From Sporomusaceae bacterium (GTDB lineage Bacteria > Bacillota > Negativicutes > Sporomusales > UBA7701): a stretch of DNA of 64,000 nucleotides. Made by a program: the position numbers and the translations under genes. The stretch lies in NCBI GenBank assembly GCA_031460455.1, contig JAVKTQ010000011.1, positions 56,924 through 120,923 on the forward strand, written 5' to 3'. Shown piece after piece: positions 50,014 to 57,441 of the stretch (positions are counted from its first letter, which is position 1; every line of letters starts with the position of its first letter). Below the pieces are notes generated by a model that ran no database searches, was not told where the DNA came from, and saw only the letters and a program-made list of their open reading frames with translations.

Positions 50014-50221
50014 GGTTTTTTGCCTCCTCAGTTTTTTTGCGGGTGTTGTTTGTTGATGGTTACCTATAACCCGCCGCTTTCCTGAAGAGCCCTCAGCGTG
50101 AGTATCCACGTTTCCTCACAGTCAGGCGTCTCCGGGTTGCCGCCGGTTATCCTATAACGCATTTCCGCCGCGGTTCCGAGTAGTCACCCCGCTAACTCTT
50201 TTCGCGTCGGTTGCGATTATA
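50014..50221 (-). promoter_or_regulatory. Structured leader and -10 box of the porin gene
   Basis: A TATAAT box (50216-50221, minus) would start a leader of about 190 bases. The leader is GC-rich and folds into several stems, for example GTGAG/CTCAC (50100-50120), GTTAT/ATAAC and GGTTA/TAACC. The -35 box is poor. No known riboswitch class is recognised. Upstream, 50222-50352 is AT-rich and empty. Confidence 0.4.
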
Positions 50222-50352
50222 AGCCTTTTATATTAAGCATAATTCTATTTAATTTACATAATTCCTTCACGTCTATGTAGTCATCCCGCTTGAAATTAAT
50301 TACATGGAAATGTATCCAAATTATTCATGTTACATAATGTTAGAATTGTGGC

Positions 50353-50385
50353 ATAAAAAAGACAGCGCCGTCGCGGCGCTGTCTT
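50353..50385 (-). terminator. Terminator of the aspartate kinase gene
   Basis: AAGACAGCGCC / GGCGCTGTCTT with a five-base loop and TTTTTT on the minus strand. Confidence 0.88.
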
Positions 50386-50399
50386 AAGAATCCGCAGAG

Positions 50400-51635
50400 T
50401 TACTTGCCGTTATCCTCTTCCTTGAAAAAACGGGCATGGATGGCGGCGACGGCTTCTTTGACCTTGTCGCCCTGGATAAGACAGGATATGCTGATTTCCG
50501 ATGTGCTGATAACCTCGATGTTGACGCCGGCGTCTGCCAGGGCGCCGAACATCGCGGCGGCGATACCCGGGCTGCCGTACATGCCCGCTCCCACCACCGA
50601 CACCTTGGCTACATTTTCGTCCACGACCACGCCGAGAACGCCGATCGTTTTACCAACCTCATCGATTATCTGTCTGGCGATCGGCAGGTCCGGCTGAGCT
50701 ATGGTGAAGACGATGTCGTTGATATTTTTGTCGGCGTTGCGGATGCTCTGGACGATCATGTCAACGTCGATATTGGCCTGAGCCAGGGCGGAGAAAACCT
50801 TGTAGGCGATGCCCGGACGATCCGGCACTCCCAGAATGGCTACCTTGGCCACATTGGAGTCGTGGGTTACGCCTCTGATGATAAACTCTTTTTCTTCCAC
50901 AGTGTATACCTCCCTGATAATTGTCCCAGGCTCGCGGCTGAAGGTCGAGCGGACATGGATGGGTACTCCGTAGTGCTTGCCCATCTCGACCGAGCGCGGT
51001 TGCATGACCACCGCTCCCAGCCTGGCCATCTCCAGCATTTCGTTATAAGTTATCTCTTTCATCCGCCGGGCTGTCTTAACTACCCTGGGGTCGGCGGAGT
51101 ACACGCCGTCAACATCGGTATATATTTCGCAGATGTCGGCCTGCATGGCGCCGGCCAGCGCCACTGCGGTGGTGTCTGAGCCGCCGCGCCCTAATGTGGT
51201 GATGTCGCCGCCGGCCGTTATTCCCTGGAACCCGGCCACTATGACAATTTTCCCCGCCGCGAGTTCCGCCAATACCCTGTCCGGCTTAACGGTCTTGATT
51301 TTCCCTTTGTTATAGGCGTCGGTGGTGGCGATCCCGGCCTGAAAACCGGTGAGCGATACCGCCGGCTGTCCCTGCGAGGCAAACGCCATCGCCAGGAGAG
51401 CGATGGAAACCTGCTCACCCGTCGCCAGCAGCATGTCCATTTCCCGGCCATAGGGTTTATCGTTCACCGCTTTGGCCATCTGGATCAGGTCGTCGGTGGT
51501 GTCACCCATGGCCGATACTACTACGACCACCCTGTCATCCGGCTTTTTATCGGCGAGGACGCGCCGGACTACCGCCATAAGCTTCTCCGTTGTCGCAACT
51601 GAGCTGCCGCCGAACTTTTTTACAACTAGCGCCAT
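50400..51635 (-). CDS. lysC: Aspartate kinase
   Basis: 411 residues. The N-terminal motif VVKKFGGSSVATTEKL, the catalytic-region segment ITAGGDITTLGRGGSDTTAVALAGA and two C-terminal ACT domains (VAKVAILGVPDRPGIAYKVF and VAKVSVVGAGMYGSPGIAAAM) match monofunctional aspartate kinase. It makes aspartyl phosphate for lysine, threonine and methionine. The ACT domains bind a feedback inhibitor, usually lysine or threonine. The ATG at 51635 has GGAAGG 8 bp upstream. Confidence 0.93.
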   Translation of the reverse strand: MALVVKKFGGSSVATTEKLMAVVRRVLADKKPDDRVVVVVSAMGDTTDDLIQMAKAVNDKPYGREMDMLLATGEQVSIALLAMAFASQGQPAVSLTGFQAGIATTDAYNKGKIKTVKPDRVLAELAAGKIVIVAGFQGITAGGDITTLGRGGSDTTAVALAGAMQADICEIYTDVDGVYSADPRVVKTARRMKEITYNEMLEMARLGAVVMQPRSVEMGKHYGVPIHVRSTFSREPGTIIREVYTVEEKEFIIRGVTHDSNVAKVAILGVPDRPGIAYKVFSALAQANIDVDMIVQSIRNADKNINDIVFTIAQPDLPIARQIIDEVGKTIGVLGVVVDENVAKVSVVGAGMYGSPGIAAAMFGALADAGVNIEVISTSEISISCLIQGDKVKEAVAAIHARFFKEEDNGK

Positions 51636-51753
51636 ATCCATTACCTTCCTTCTGCTGCACAATAGGAGTTATTATTCTCCAAGCGCGTACAATTTCCTCC
51701 TGGGAATGCACATTCAGAATATTGCGGCTATGGATGCGCCAGGTAAAAGGGAA

Positions 51754-51771
51754 ACCCGGCCTTAGCCGGGT
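51754..51771. repeat. Small hairpin upstream of lysC
   Basis: ACCCGGC / GCCGGGT with a CTTA loop, just before the structured repeat copy 2. On the minus strand it is followed by TTTCCCTTTT, so it could be a weak terminator for transcripts from the superoxide reductase gene. Confidence 0.4.
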
Positions 51772-51778
51772 CCAGGTT

Positions 51779-51952
51779 GGCGATAAAGCCCCATCTGCGG
51801 CGTTGTTCCTTAGAGCGCTTGCTAGCGTACGGACGAGTACGCGGCCGGACGCTAGCGCCATCCATGGCGCGTCCGGCACTAGGCCCATCCAAGGGCCGTC
51901 GTCGCAGCGCGCTCTGAAGGACGCCCCGTACACTGCACGTGCGATTATCGCC
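51779..51952. repeat. MITE-like structured repeat, copy 2
   Basis: 174 bp with terminal inverted repeats GGCGATAA / TTATCGCC and several inner palindromes (for example GCGCCATCCATGGCGC). In reverse orientation its block GCGTACTCG..CGTACGCTAGCAAG, CGCTCTAAGGA matches the centre of copy 1 at 18172-18212, and AGAGCGCGCTGCGACG matches AGAGCGCGCCGCGACG there. It lies between the superoxide reductase gene and lysC; the flanks 51636-51753 and 51953-52031 hold no gene. Confidence 0.7.
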
Positions 51953-52031
51953 TACAGCATAGAACGCTGATAAAGCCAGGGTAGTCAGGACGTGCATCTA
52001 GGGCTTTCTAGCCAACCTTGGGTTATCTACT

Positions 52032-52427
52032 TCAAGCAGTAATCTTAATCTCTTTTGAGCTTTCCCATAAACCGTGGATATTGCAGTAACTCTCGGCGAT
52101 AAGGGTTCCTGAGGCGCTCAGCTTTATCGCCGCGGTCACTTGGGGCTCGCTAAAGGCGGGACCTTTGTTGGCCCCCTCCACCGATTCTCCGTGGGCGGAA
52201 AACTCGTAGCCACCGAGATCATAGGCGAATTTTCCGCCTTCGGGCTTGAAGTAGAGCTTGATCCAGCGAATATGGTGCTCGGTCGTGTTGGGATGGGCTA
52301 TTTCTTTGCCTACCGACACCTGGACAGTGAATTTTCCGCCCGCTTGCGCACTATCCGGAGCCTCGATTACCGGGACGTGCTTCTCCGTTTTCCAGTCTGC
52401 GCTTTGTACGACATCGGCAATTTTCAT
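52032..52427 (-). CDS. Superoxide reductase (neelaredoxin type)
   Basis: 131 residues. The iron ligands of the catalytic centre are visible: EKHVPVIEAP, IAHPNTTEHHIRWIKLYF and SYCNIHGLWE. The N-terminal rubredoxin-like domain of desulfoferrodoxin is missing, so it is the one-iron form. It reduces superoxide to hydrogen peroxide without making oxygen, a usual defence of anaerobes. The ATG has GGAGGATC upstream. Confidence 0.9.
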   Translation of the reverse strand: MKIADVVQSADWKTEKHVPVIEAPDSAQAGGKFTVQVSVGKEIAHPNTTEHHIRWIKLYFKPEGGKFAYDLGGYEFSAHGESVEGANKGPAFSEPQVTAAIKLSASGTLIAESYCNIHGLWESSKEIKITA

Positions 52428-52529
52428 TTTCGGATCCTCCTCGAATTTTTTCTATTTATAGTAATAGTATTACTCCGTTGTTTCAAAAATTCCTTCTTGA
52501 GAATTATTATTTATTAGTAATTTTTTATT

Positions 52530-52570
52530 TTTAATGAGTGAAACCGGCCGCAGTTACGCCGGCCGGTTTC
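52530..52570 (-). terminator. Terminator of the small membrane-protein genes
   Basis: GAAACCGGCC / GGCCGGTTTC with an 11-base loop, followed on the minus strand by an AT-rich tail (ACTCATTAAAAATAAAAAA). Confidence 0.65.
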
Positions 52571-52820
52571 ATTTTCTTATTTTGACCATTACCATCGAGC
52601 GGGCCAGCACATAGCAAAAGGCAAAGACGCCACCGACAGTAAAAAAGAAGGCCACCGGCTTTACCATCATTATTTCGGAACTGGCGATCAGGCTGAGCAG
52701 CAAGGCTGCCATATAGGCGAGGAACCCGTCTCCGTACCGTTCGGCACTCAGGCGCGGGGCAATTATCAGCCATACCAGGAAGCCGTACAGTACAACATTA
52801 ACATTTTGACCAATCTCCAT
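52569..52820 (-). CDS. Small membrane protein, unknown
   Basis: 83 residues with about three membrane helices (VNVVLYGFLVWLIIA, LAYMAALLLSLIASS, VAFFFTVGGVFAFCYVLA) and a basic end (MVKIRK). It follows another small membrane protein gene by 19 bp, so the two are probably co-transcribed. No family recognised. Confidence 0.6.
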   Translation of the reverse strand: MEIGQNVNVVLYGFLVWLIIAPRLSAERYGDGFLAYMAALLLSLIASSEIMMVKPVAFFFTVGGVFAFCYVLARSMVMVKIRK

Positions 52821-52839
52821 GCTAACCTCCGCGCGTCGG

Positions 52840-53100
52840 CTATTTGCGGCTGGCTTTGGCCGCCGTACGCCTTATCCAGGCCACTGATGTGAATACCATG
52901 AGTTGAACGACCATCCCGAGAACAAACAGCCATGCCTCGCGATGATATTCGAAAAAGTACATAACCGCCGAGGCGATAAGTATTGCGCAGGTGTAAGCCC
53001 AGACAGGCCTTAAAGCGCGAATACTCCGGTTTTTTCTAATTCGCGGCATGAGTAACCAGCCGAGTAGTGCGCCCCAAAAAGTCACAATCGAAGGAGACAT
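52840..53100 (-). CDS. Small membrane protein, unknown
   Basis: 86 residues from the ATG at 53100, which has GGGAGG 5 bp upstream. Three hydrophobic stretches (IVTFWGALLGWLLMP, WAYTCAILIASAVMYFF, AWLFVLGMVVQLMVFTSV) alternate with basic loops (RIRKNRSIR, RRTAAKASRK). First of a two-gene unit with the gene at 52569. No family recognised. Confidence 0.6.
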   Translation of the reverse strand: MSPSIVTFWGALLGWLLMPRIRKNRSIRALRPVWAYTCAILIASAVMYFFEYHREAWLFVLGMVVQLMVFTSVAWIRRTAAKASRK

Positions 53101-53175
53101 GATGTCCTCCCTAAATAACATGTGTTGTGATTATTCGGGATGGAAGACACTTTATCCTGCTCGCAAAGGATGGTG

Positions 53176-54072
53176 TCAGGTCTTTTGCGTCGTCAGCCAG
53201 ACGCCGCCGATTATCATGACTGCACCAATCAACTGCTCGGCAGATACGGCTTCATTCAGCAATACCGCCGCCAAAAACATGCCGGACACGGGGATTAAGT
53301 TCATAAAGACGGCCGCCCGGCTGGGACCGATTACCGTCACTCCCTGGTTCCACCAGTAGAAAGCGATGACCCCGCTGCCGATAATCATATACGCCATACT
53401 CGCCCACCCCAGCGGGCTGAGGACGATACTGCCGTCAAACCCTTCCCACAAGGCGGCGACCAGTAATAATGCCGACCCGGCCACACTTGCCCACGCCGTC
53501 GCCGCCAGCGCCGACATTCCTCTCATCACGCGGCGGCCGACGACGGAATAAACCGCCCACGCTACCGGTGCGGCCGCCAGCAATATGTCGCCGATGTTGA
53601 ATCTCAGACCCGTGAGCACACTTAAGTCGCCGCGGGTGATAACTGTCACCACCCCGGCCAAGGATAGCGCTACCCCGAGCATCTGCCGTCTCGCCAGGCG
53701 CTCATGCAGGAATATGGCGGCCAAGCAGGCGGTGATAACCGGGTTTACGGCGGCAAACAGGCTCATATTGGTTGCGGTGGACAATTTGACCCCGCTGTAA
53801 ACCAGAAAATTGTGTCCGAAAATGCCGGTCGCAGCCATTGCCAGAATCCCCGGCAACTGCCGCCGTTCAGGCAGACACTTCGACCCTTCCATACGCCAGA
53901 CGAGCGCAAGCAATATGGCGCTGACCCAGGCAAAACGAAAAAAAGCGGTGGTAACCGGCGGCAGTTCGCCCACGACGTACTTGGCGGTCACCGCATTACC
54001 ACCCCACATTACGGCAGTCAGCGTCAATATAATGAGGACACCTTTCTCGGTATGCATTAAAAAACGCAGCAA
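53176..54072 (-). CDS. EamA/DMT-family transporter
   Basis: 298 residues with ten predicted helices in two EamA repeats; the first begins TAVMWGGNAVTAKYV and the second INIGDILLAAAPVAWAVYSVVG-like (here DILLAAAPVAWAVYSVVGR). Such proteins export amino acids or metabolites; the substrate is unknown. The TTG at 54072 has GGGAGG 7 bp upstream. Confidence 0.85.
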   Translation of the reverse strand: MLRFLMHTEKGVLIILTLTAVMWGGNAVTAKYVVGELPPVTTAFFRFAWVSAILLALVWRMEGSKCLPERRQLPGILAMAATGIFGHNFLVYSGVKLSTATNMSLFAAVNPVITACLAAIFLHERLARRQMLGVALSLAGVVTVITRGDLSVLTGLRFNIGDILLAAAPVAWAVYSVVGRRVMRGMSALAATAWASVAGSALLLVAALWEGFDGSIVLSPLGWASMAYMIIGSGVIAFYWWNQGVTVIGPSRAAVFMNLIPVSGMFLAAVLLNEAVSAEQLIGAVMIIGGVWLTTQKT

Positions 54073-54197
54073 ACCCCCACCTCCCGGATGTTGACAAAAG
54101 TAACATTATGTTTCAGATTCTCATATGATGTAGCAGGTAGACAGCAAAAAAATTATACCATCTCTCCATAAAATAATAAAGGAGGATACTAAGGCCT

Positions 54198-54530
54198 ATG
54201 GACTGCAAATACCCGCACTGGTATCAAGGCGATGACAACATGGAGCCCGGCTGCGACGACTACATGATGAAAGACGTCTGCTGCGACGAGCCCATGCCGT
54301 ACAAGATGTACGACTTCCATCGCGAAAGCCTCAAAGACCGCATCCTTTGCCTGATTGGCGACGAAGTAATCTTCTCCGTCGACGCCCGTATCTGCGGCAA
54401 GGAATCTTTCTGCGGCACTCTCTGCTACGTAGGCTGCGACTTCGTCATCGTCAACGTAAATGTCCGCCATCGTTGCCTGTCAATGCATATTCCCATCAAA
54501 ATGATCCGGTTTATCGCCCCATTTAAATAA
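54198..54530 (+). CDS. Cysteine-rich protein with possible Sm-like barrel
   Basis: 110 residues, ten cysteines. The N-terminal third is acidic and rich in Cys, Tyr, Asp and Met (WYQGDDNMEPGCDDYMM, VCCDEPMPYKMYD); the rest (LKDRILCLIGDEVIFSVDAR, FCGTLCYVGCDFVIVNVN) has the strand pattern of a small beta-barrel like those in some spore-coat proteins (DUF2642-like). AAAGGAGG lies 12 bp before the ATG. A coat or spore-surface role is a guess; family not confirmed. Confidence 0.6.
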   Translation: MDCKYPHWYQGDDNMEPGCDDYMMKDVCCDEPMPYKMYDFHRESLKDRILCLIGDEVIFSVDARICGKESFCGTLCYVGCDFVIVNVNVRHRCLSMHIPIKMIRFIAPFK

Positions 54531-54609
54531 CCGGCGGTCCGGGCGCTGTCTTCACATCCATTTCGCGGCGGCATAAGATATATCAACCACCCTGTTAGGA
54601 GGGTTTGCC

Positions 54610-55077
54610 GTGAAAAAGAACCGCGATCGCAGGCCGATGACGGTGGACGCTGAGCATCTGCGGCGCCTGCACCTTGAAGCCTGCGAGCAGCTTGATCTGC
54701 TGCGCACCGCCCTGGAAGCCGCCGACCATGCCAGCGGCACCGCCCGGGATACCCTGGACGACATGGCCGTTGACCACTGGAACGGCTACCTCGACGTCCT
54801 CCATATGATCACCCTCCATGACGATCTCATGGCGGCCGTCCTAAGCAAACACGGCATGAGTCTGCGTGACAGCGACAGTACTGAGACCGGCCAGGAATAC
54901 TGCGGCAGCCGTTTGCCTCTTCTGCCCCTTCTTTCAGCCTTGGGTCGCCGACACCGTCGCTTTGCCGACGTTTATGGGTGGCGGGGGCATCCGATGGGCG
55001 ATTACCTCAAAGAATCCATGACCGCCGAACGGGAACATATGGCCGAGCTAATCGCGCTGATCCAGGATATACTGTAA
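54610..55077 (+). CDS. Helical protein, unknown
   Basis: 155 residues, mostly alpha-helical and rich in His, Asp and Leu (LRRLHLEACEQLDLLRTALEA, LDDMAVDHWNGYLDVLHMI). The GTG start has AGGAGGG 6 bp upstream, which supports a real gene. It follows the cysteine-rich gene by 79 bp on the same strand. No family recognised. Confidence 0.6.
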   Translation: MKKNRDRRPMTVDAEHLRRLHLEACEQLDLLRTALEAADHASGTARDTLDDMAVDHWNGYLDVLHMITLHDDLMAAVLSKHGMSLRDSDSTETGQEYCGSRLPLLPLLSALGRRHRRFADVYGWRGHPMGDYLKESMTAEREHMAELIALIQDIL

Positions 55078-55079
55078 AA

Positions 55080-55106
55080 CTGCCTGCGAGGGCAGGTTTT
55101 TTTTTG
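55080..55106 (+). terminator. Terminator after the helical-protein gene
   Basis: CCTGC / GCAGG stem with a long run of T (55097-55105) right after the stop. Confidence 0.7.
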
Positions 55107-55213
55107 CCCGTCCCGGCATTTCCCACAGCCCCTGGCCGGCATGCTGTCATCGCCAGGAATCGGGGCGCCGGAAATCGAAATACTAATACAAGCACCTGTA
55201 AAGGACTGAAGCC

Positions 55214-56119
55214 ATGTTCTCCTTCATTCTCTCCGGCGACGAACAGCCCACGTTCCTGAACAAACTCCTTCGGAGGCTGAATTTCTCCCTCACCCTCCGC
55301 CGCAAGCTGAAACGCTGCCCGGACGCCATCCGCCTTAACGGCATACCCGTTACCTGGCAGACGGTCGTATCACCGGGCGATGTCCTCACAATAACCTGGC
55401 CTGACGAGAGCCATATCGAACCCATTCCTCTGGCCCTCACCGTCTGCTACGAAGACGATCACCTGCTGGTGGCGGACAAGCCCGCCGGCCTGCTTGTTCA
55501 TCCGGCAAGCGGCCCGCCGGAACCTACTCTGGCCAACGCCGTCGTCCATCACCTGCGCACCCGCGGCGAGGCCGGCGCCTTTCATCCGGCACACCGCCTG
55601 GACCGCAACACATCCGGACTGATCCTTATCGCCAAGAACCCTTATATTCAGCACCTCCTCTTCGCCGACGGCGGCAAGCCCCTCGAGCGCACCTACCTTG
55701 CCCTCGTCTCCGGCCACCCCCACCCTCCGACCGCTGTAATCGATGCCCCTATAGGCCGCCTTGCCGGCAGCATCATCCAGCGCACCGTCTGCCCCGACGG
55801 AAAAGCTGCCTCCACCGCCTACGAAACCGTTGCTGCGGCCGGTCCGCACAGCCTAGTCCGCCTGCGCCTGCTTACGGGCCGGACGCACCAGATTCGTGTC
55901 CACCTTGCCCACATTGGGCACCCGATTATCGGCGACGATCTCTATGGAGGTTCCACCGCCCTTATCGGCCGGCCGGCCCTTCACGCCGCCGCGTTGGCCT
56001 TCCCCCACCCGGTCGGCGGTCAACGGGTATCGCTCTCCAGCCCCCTGCCTCCGGATATGGACCATCTGTTGGCTGAGCTGCAGTCAAGACCGGTCTCCGG
56101 CGAGACCGCTGATTTGTGA
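55214..56119 (+). CDS. RluA-family pseudouridine synthase
   Basis: 301 residues. An N-terminal S4-like part (LNKLLRRLNFSLTLRRKLKR) precedes the catalytic domain with LLVADKPAGLLVHP, the catalytic aspartate in HRLDRNTSGLIL and the C-terminal LLTGRTHQIRVHLAHIGHPIIGD. It isomerises uridines in rRNA or tRNA; the target site is not predictable. AAAGGAC stands before the ATG. Confidence 0.9.
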   Translation: MFSFILSGDEQPTFLNKLLRRLNFSLTLRRKLKRCPDAIRLNGIPVTWQTVVSPGDVLTITWPDESHIEPIPLALTVCYEDDHLLVADKPAGLLVHPASGPPEPTLANAVVHHLRTRGEAGAFHPAHRLDRNTSGLILIAKNPYIQHLLFADGGKPLERTYLALVSGHPHPPTAVIDAPIGRLAGSIIQRTVCPDGKAASTAYETVAAAGPHSLVRLRLLTGRTHQIRVHLAHIGHPIIGDDLYGGSTALIGRPALHAAALAFPHPVGGQRVSLSSPLPPDMDHLLAELQSRPVSGETADL

Positions 56120-56149
56120 ATATATTGATCGGAATCTTGTAGCGCTATT

Positions 56150-56178
56150 TTTCGCTGATTTGGAAAATGTGGTATAAT
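56150..56178 (+). promoter_or_regulatory. Promoter of the aldolase gene
   Basis: A perfect TATAAT (56173-56178) with a TTCGCT-like -35 at 56150-56155 and a 17-bp spacer, 31 bp before the aldolase start. Confidence 0.5.
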
Positions 56179-56209
56179 TAACGCGGACAATAAGCTAGGA
56201 GGGATCTCT

Positions 56210-57136
56210 ATGCCGTTGGTATCGTCAGCGGAAATGTTCAAAAAAGCCTATGGTAAATACGCCGTGGGCGCGTTCAACGTCAATAACATGGAAATTATCC
56301 AGGGTATCGTCGACGCCGCCAAAGAAGAACAGGCCCCGCTGATCCTGCAGGTATCGGCAGGCGCTCGCAAATACGCCAAACATATTTACCTCATGAAGTT
56401 AGTCGAAGCGGCTGTCGAAGACACCGGGCTGCCGATCTGCCTGCATCTTGACCACGGCGAAGATTTTGAGATCTGCAAAGCCTGCGTCGACGGCGGGTTC
56501 ACGTCCGTGATGATCGACGGCTCCAAGCATCCTTATGAAGAAAATATCACCCTGACTAAGAGGGTGGTCGAATATGCCCACGCCCGCGGCGTCACCGTCG
56601 AAGGCGAACTCGGCCGCCTCGCCGGGGTAGAGGATGCCGTCAACGTCAGCGCCAAGGATGCCACCTATACCGACCCCGATCAGGCCGCCGACTTCGTCCG
56701 CCGCACCGGGGTCGATTCGCTGGCTATCGCAATCGGCACCAGCCACGGAGCCTATAAATTCAAAGGTGAACCGCAGCTTGATTTTGACCGTCTCGCCAGA
56801 ATAGCCGCGCTCTTACCCGGCTTCCCCATCGTCCTCCATGGCGCATCAACCGTCCTGCCCGAATTTGTCGCCAAGTGCAACACTTACGGCGGACAGATCA
56901 AAGACGCGCAAGGCGTGCCCGAGGAGATGCTCAAAAAGGCCGGCACCATGGGCGTCTGCAAGATCAATATTGACACAGACCTCCGCTTGGCGATGACCGC
57001 GAGCATCCGCGAAGCTCTCGCCGTGAATCCCGACAAGTTCGACCCCCGCGACTACCTGCGCCCCGCCCGCGAAGCGATCAAAAATATGGTCAAGCATAAA
57101 ATCAAGAATGTCCTCAATGCCAGCAACCGCCTGTAG
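56210..57136 (+). CDS. fba: Class II fructose-bisphosphate aldolase
   Basis: 308 residues. Zinc-site and catalytic motifs of class II aldolases: YAVGAFNVNNMEIIQG, CLHLDHGEDFEICK, VEGELGRLAG, AIGTSHGAYKFKG and VLHGASTVLP. It splits fructose 1,6-bisphosphate in glycolysis and acts in reverse in gluconeogenesis. GGAGGG stands 8 bp before the ATG; own promoter and terminator. Confidence 0.92.
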   Translation: MPLVSSAEMFKKAYGKYAVGAFNVNNMEIIQGIVDAAKEEQAPLILQVSAGARKYAKHIYLMKLVEAAVEDTGLPICLHLDHGEDFEICKACVDGGFTSVMIDGSKHPYEENITLTKRVVEYAHARGVTVEGELGRLAGVEDAVNVSAKDATYTDPDQAADFVRRTGVDSLAIAIGTSHGAYKFKGEPQLDFDRLARIAALLPGFPIVLHGASTVLPEFVAKCNTYGGQIKDAQGVPEEMLKKAGTMGVCKINIDTDLRLAMTASIREALAVNPDKFDPRDYLRPAREAIKNMVKHKIKNVLNASNRL

Positions 57137-57174
57137 AAAAAACCGGAACCGCAAGGTTCCGGTTTTTTTTTTTT
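57137..57174 (+). terminator. Terminator of the aldolase gene
   Basis: AACCGGAACC / GGTTCCGGTT with a GCAA loop and twelve T. Confidence 0.92.
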
Positions 57175-57233
57175 GCGTTTAGTAAATACACCCTCCCAAA
57201 ACTGCGTATAGACCGCCTTTGTTGGGAGATGTT

Positions 57234-57395
57234 ATGAACAAAAAAGCTTGTGGAAAGGGGATATCGAAAATAATGGACCTCAACGCACCGCTGGCCAAAC
57301 TGTCGTCGGATCAGCTCGCCGCCATCAAAGACTACGAGGGCGAGCTGGCGAAAAAATTCGGCAATCCGGTCATCCTGCTCGCTTTCGACAAGTGA
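57234..57395 (+). CDS. Very small protein, unknown
   Basis: 53 residues from the ATG at 57234 (GGGAG 5 bp upstream) or 40 residues from the in-frame ATG at 57273 (AAAGGGG upstream). The part LNAPLAKLSSDQLAAIKDYE followed by GELAKKFGNPVILLAFDK reads like a folded helix-strand protein, not chance sequence. It stands between two strong terminators, so it is transcribed alone. No family recognised. Confidence 0.55.
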   Translation: MNKKACGKGISKIMDLNAPLAKLSSDQLAAIKDYEGELAKKFGNPVILLAFDK

Positions 57396-57403
57396 AGACA
57401 CGA

Positions 57404-57435
57404 AAAGGGCGAAGACTTAAACGTCTTCGCCCTTT
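57404..57435. terminator. Bidirectional terminator between the small ORF and cydC
   Basis: AAAGGGCGAAGAC / GTCTTCGCCCTTT, 13-bp perfect stem with a six-base loop, between convergent genes. Confidence 0.85.
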
Positions 57436-57441
57436 ATCGTC

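Noticed and set aside
50014..50221. Known riboswitch class in the porin leader (cyclic di-GMP, cobalamin, c-di-AMP were considered)
   Set aside because: Short resemblances such as TTAGCGGGGTGAC occur, but the conserved core elements of these classes are not present.
51547..51970. Coding frames between lysC and the superoxide reductase gene
   Set aside because: They cross a palindromic repeat and have no ribosome sites or protein-like composition.
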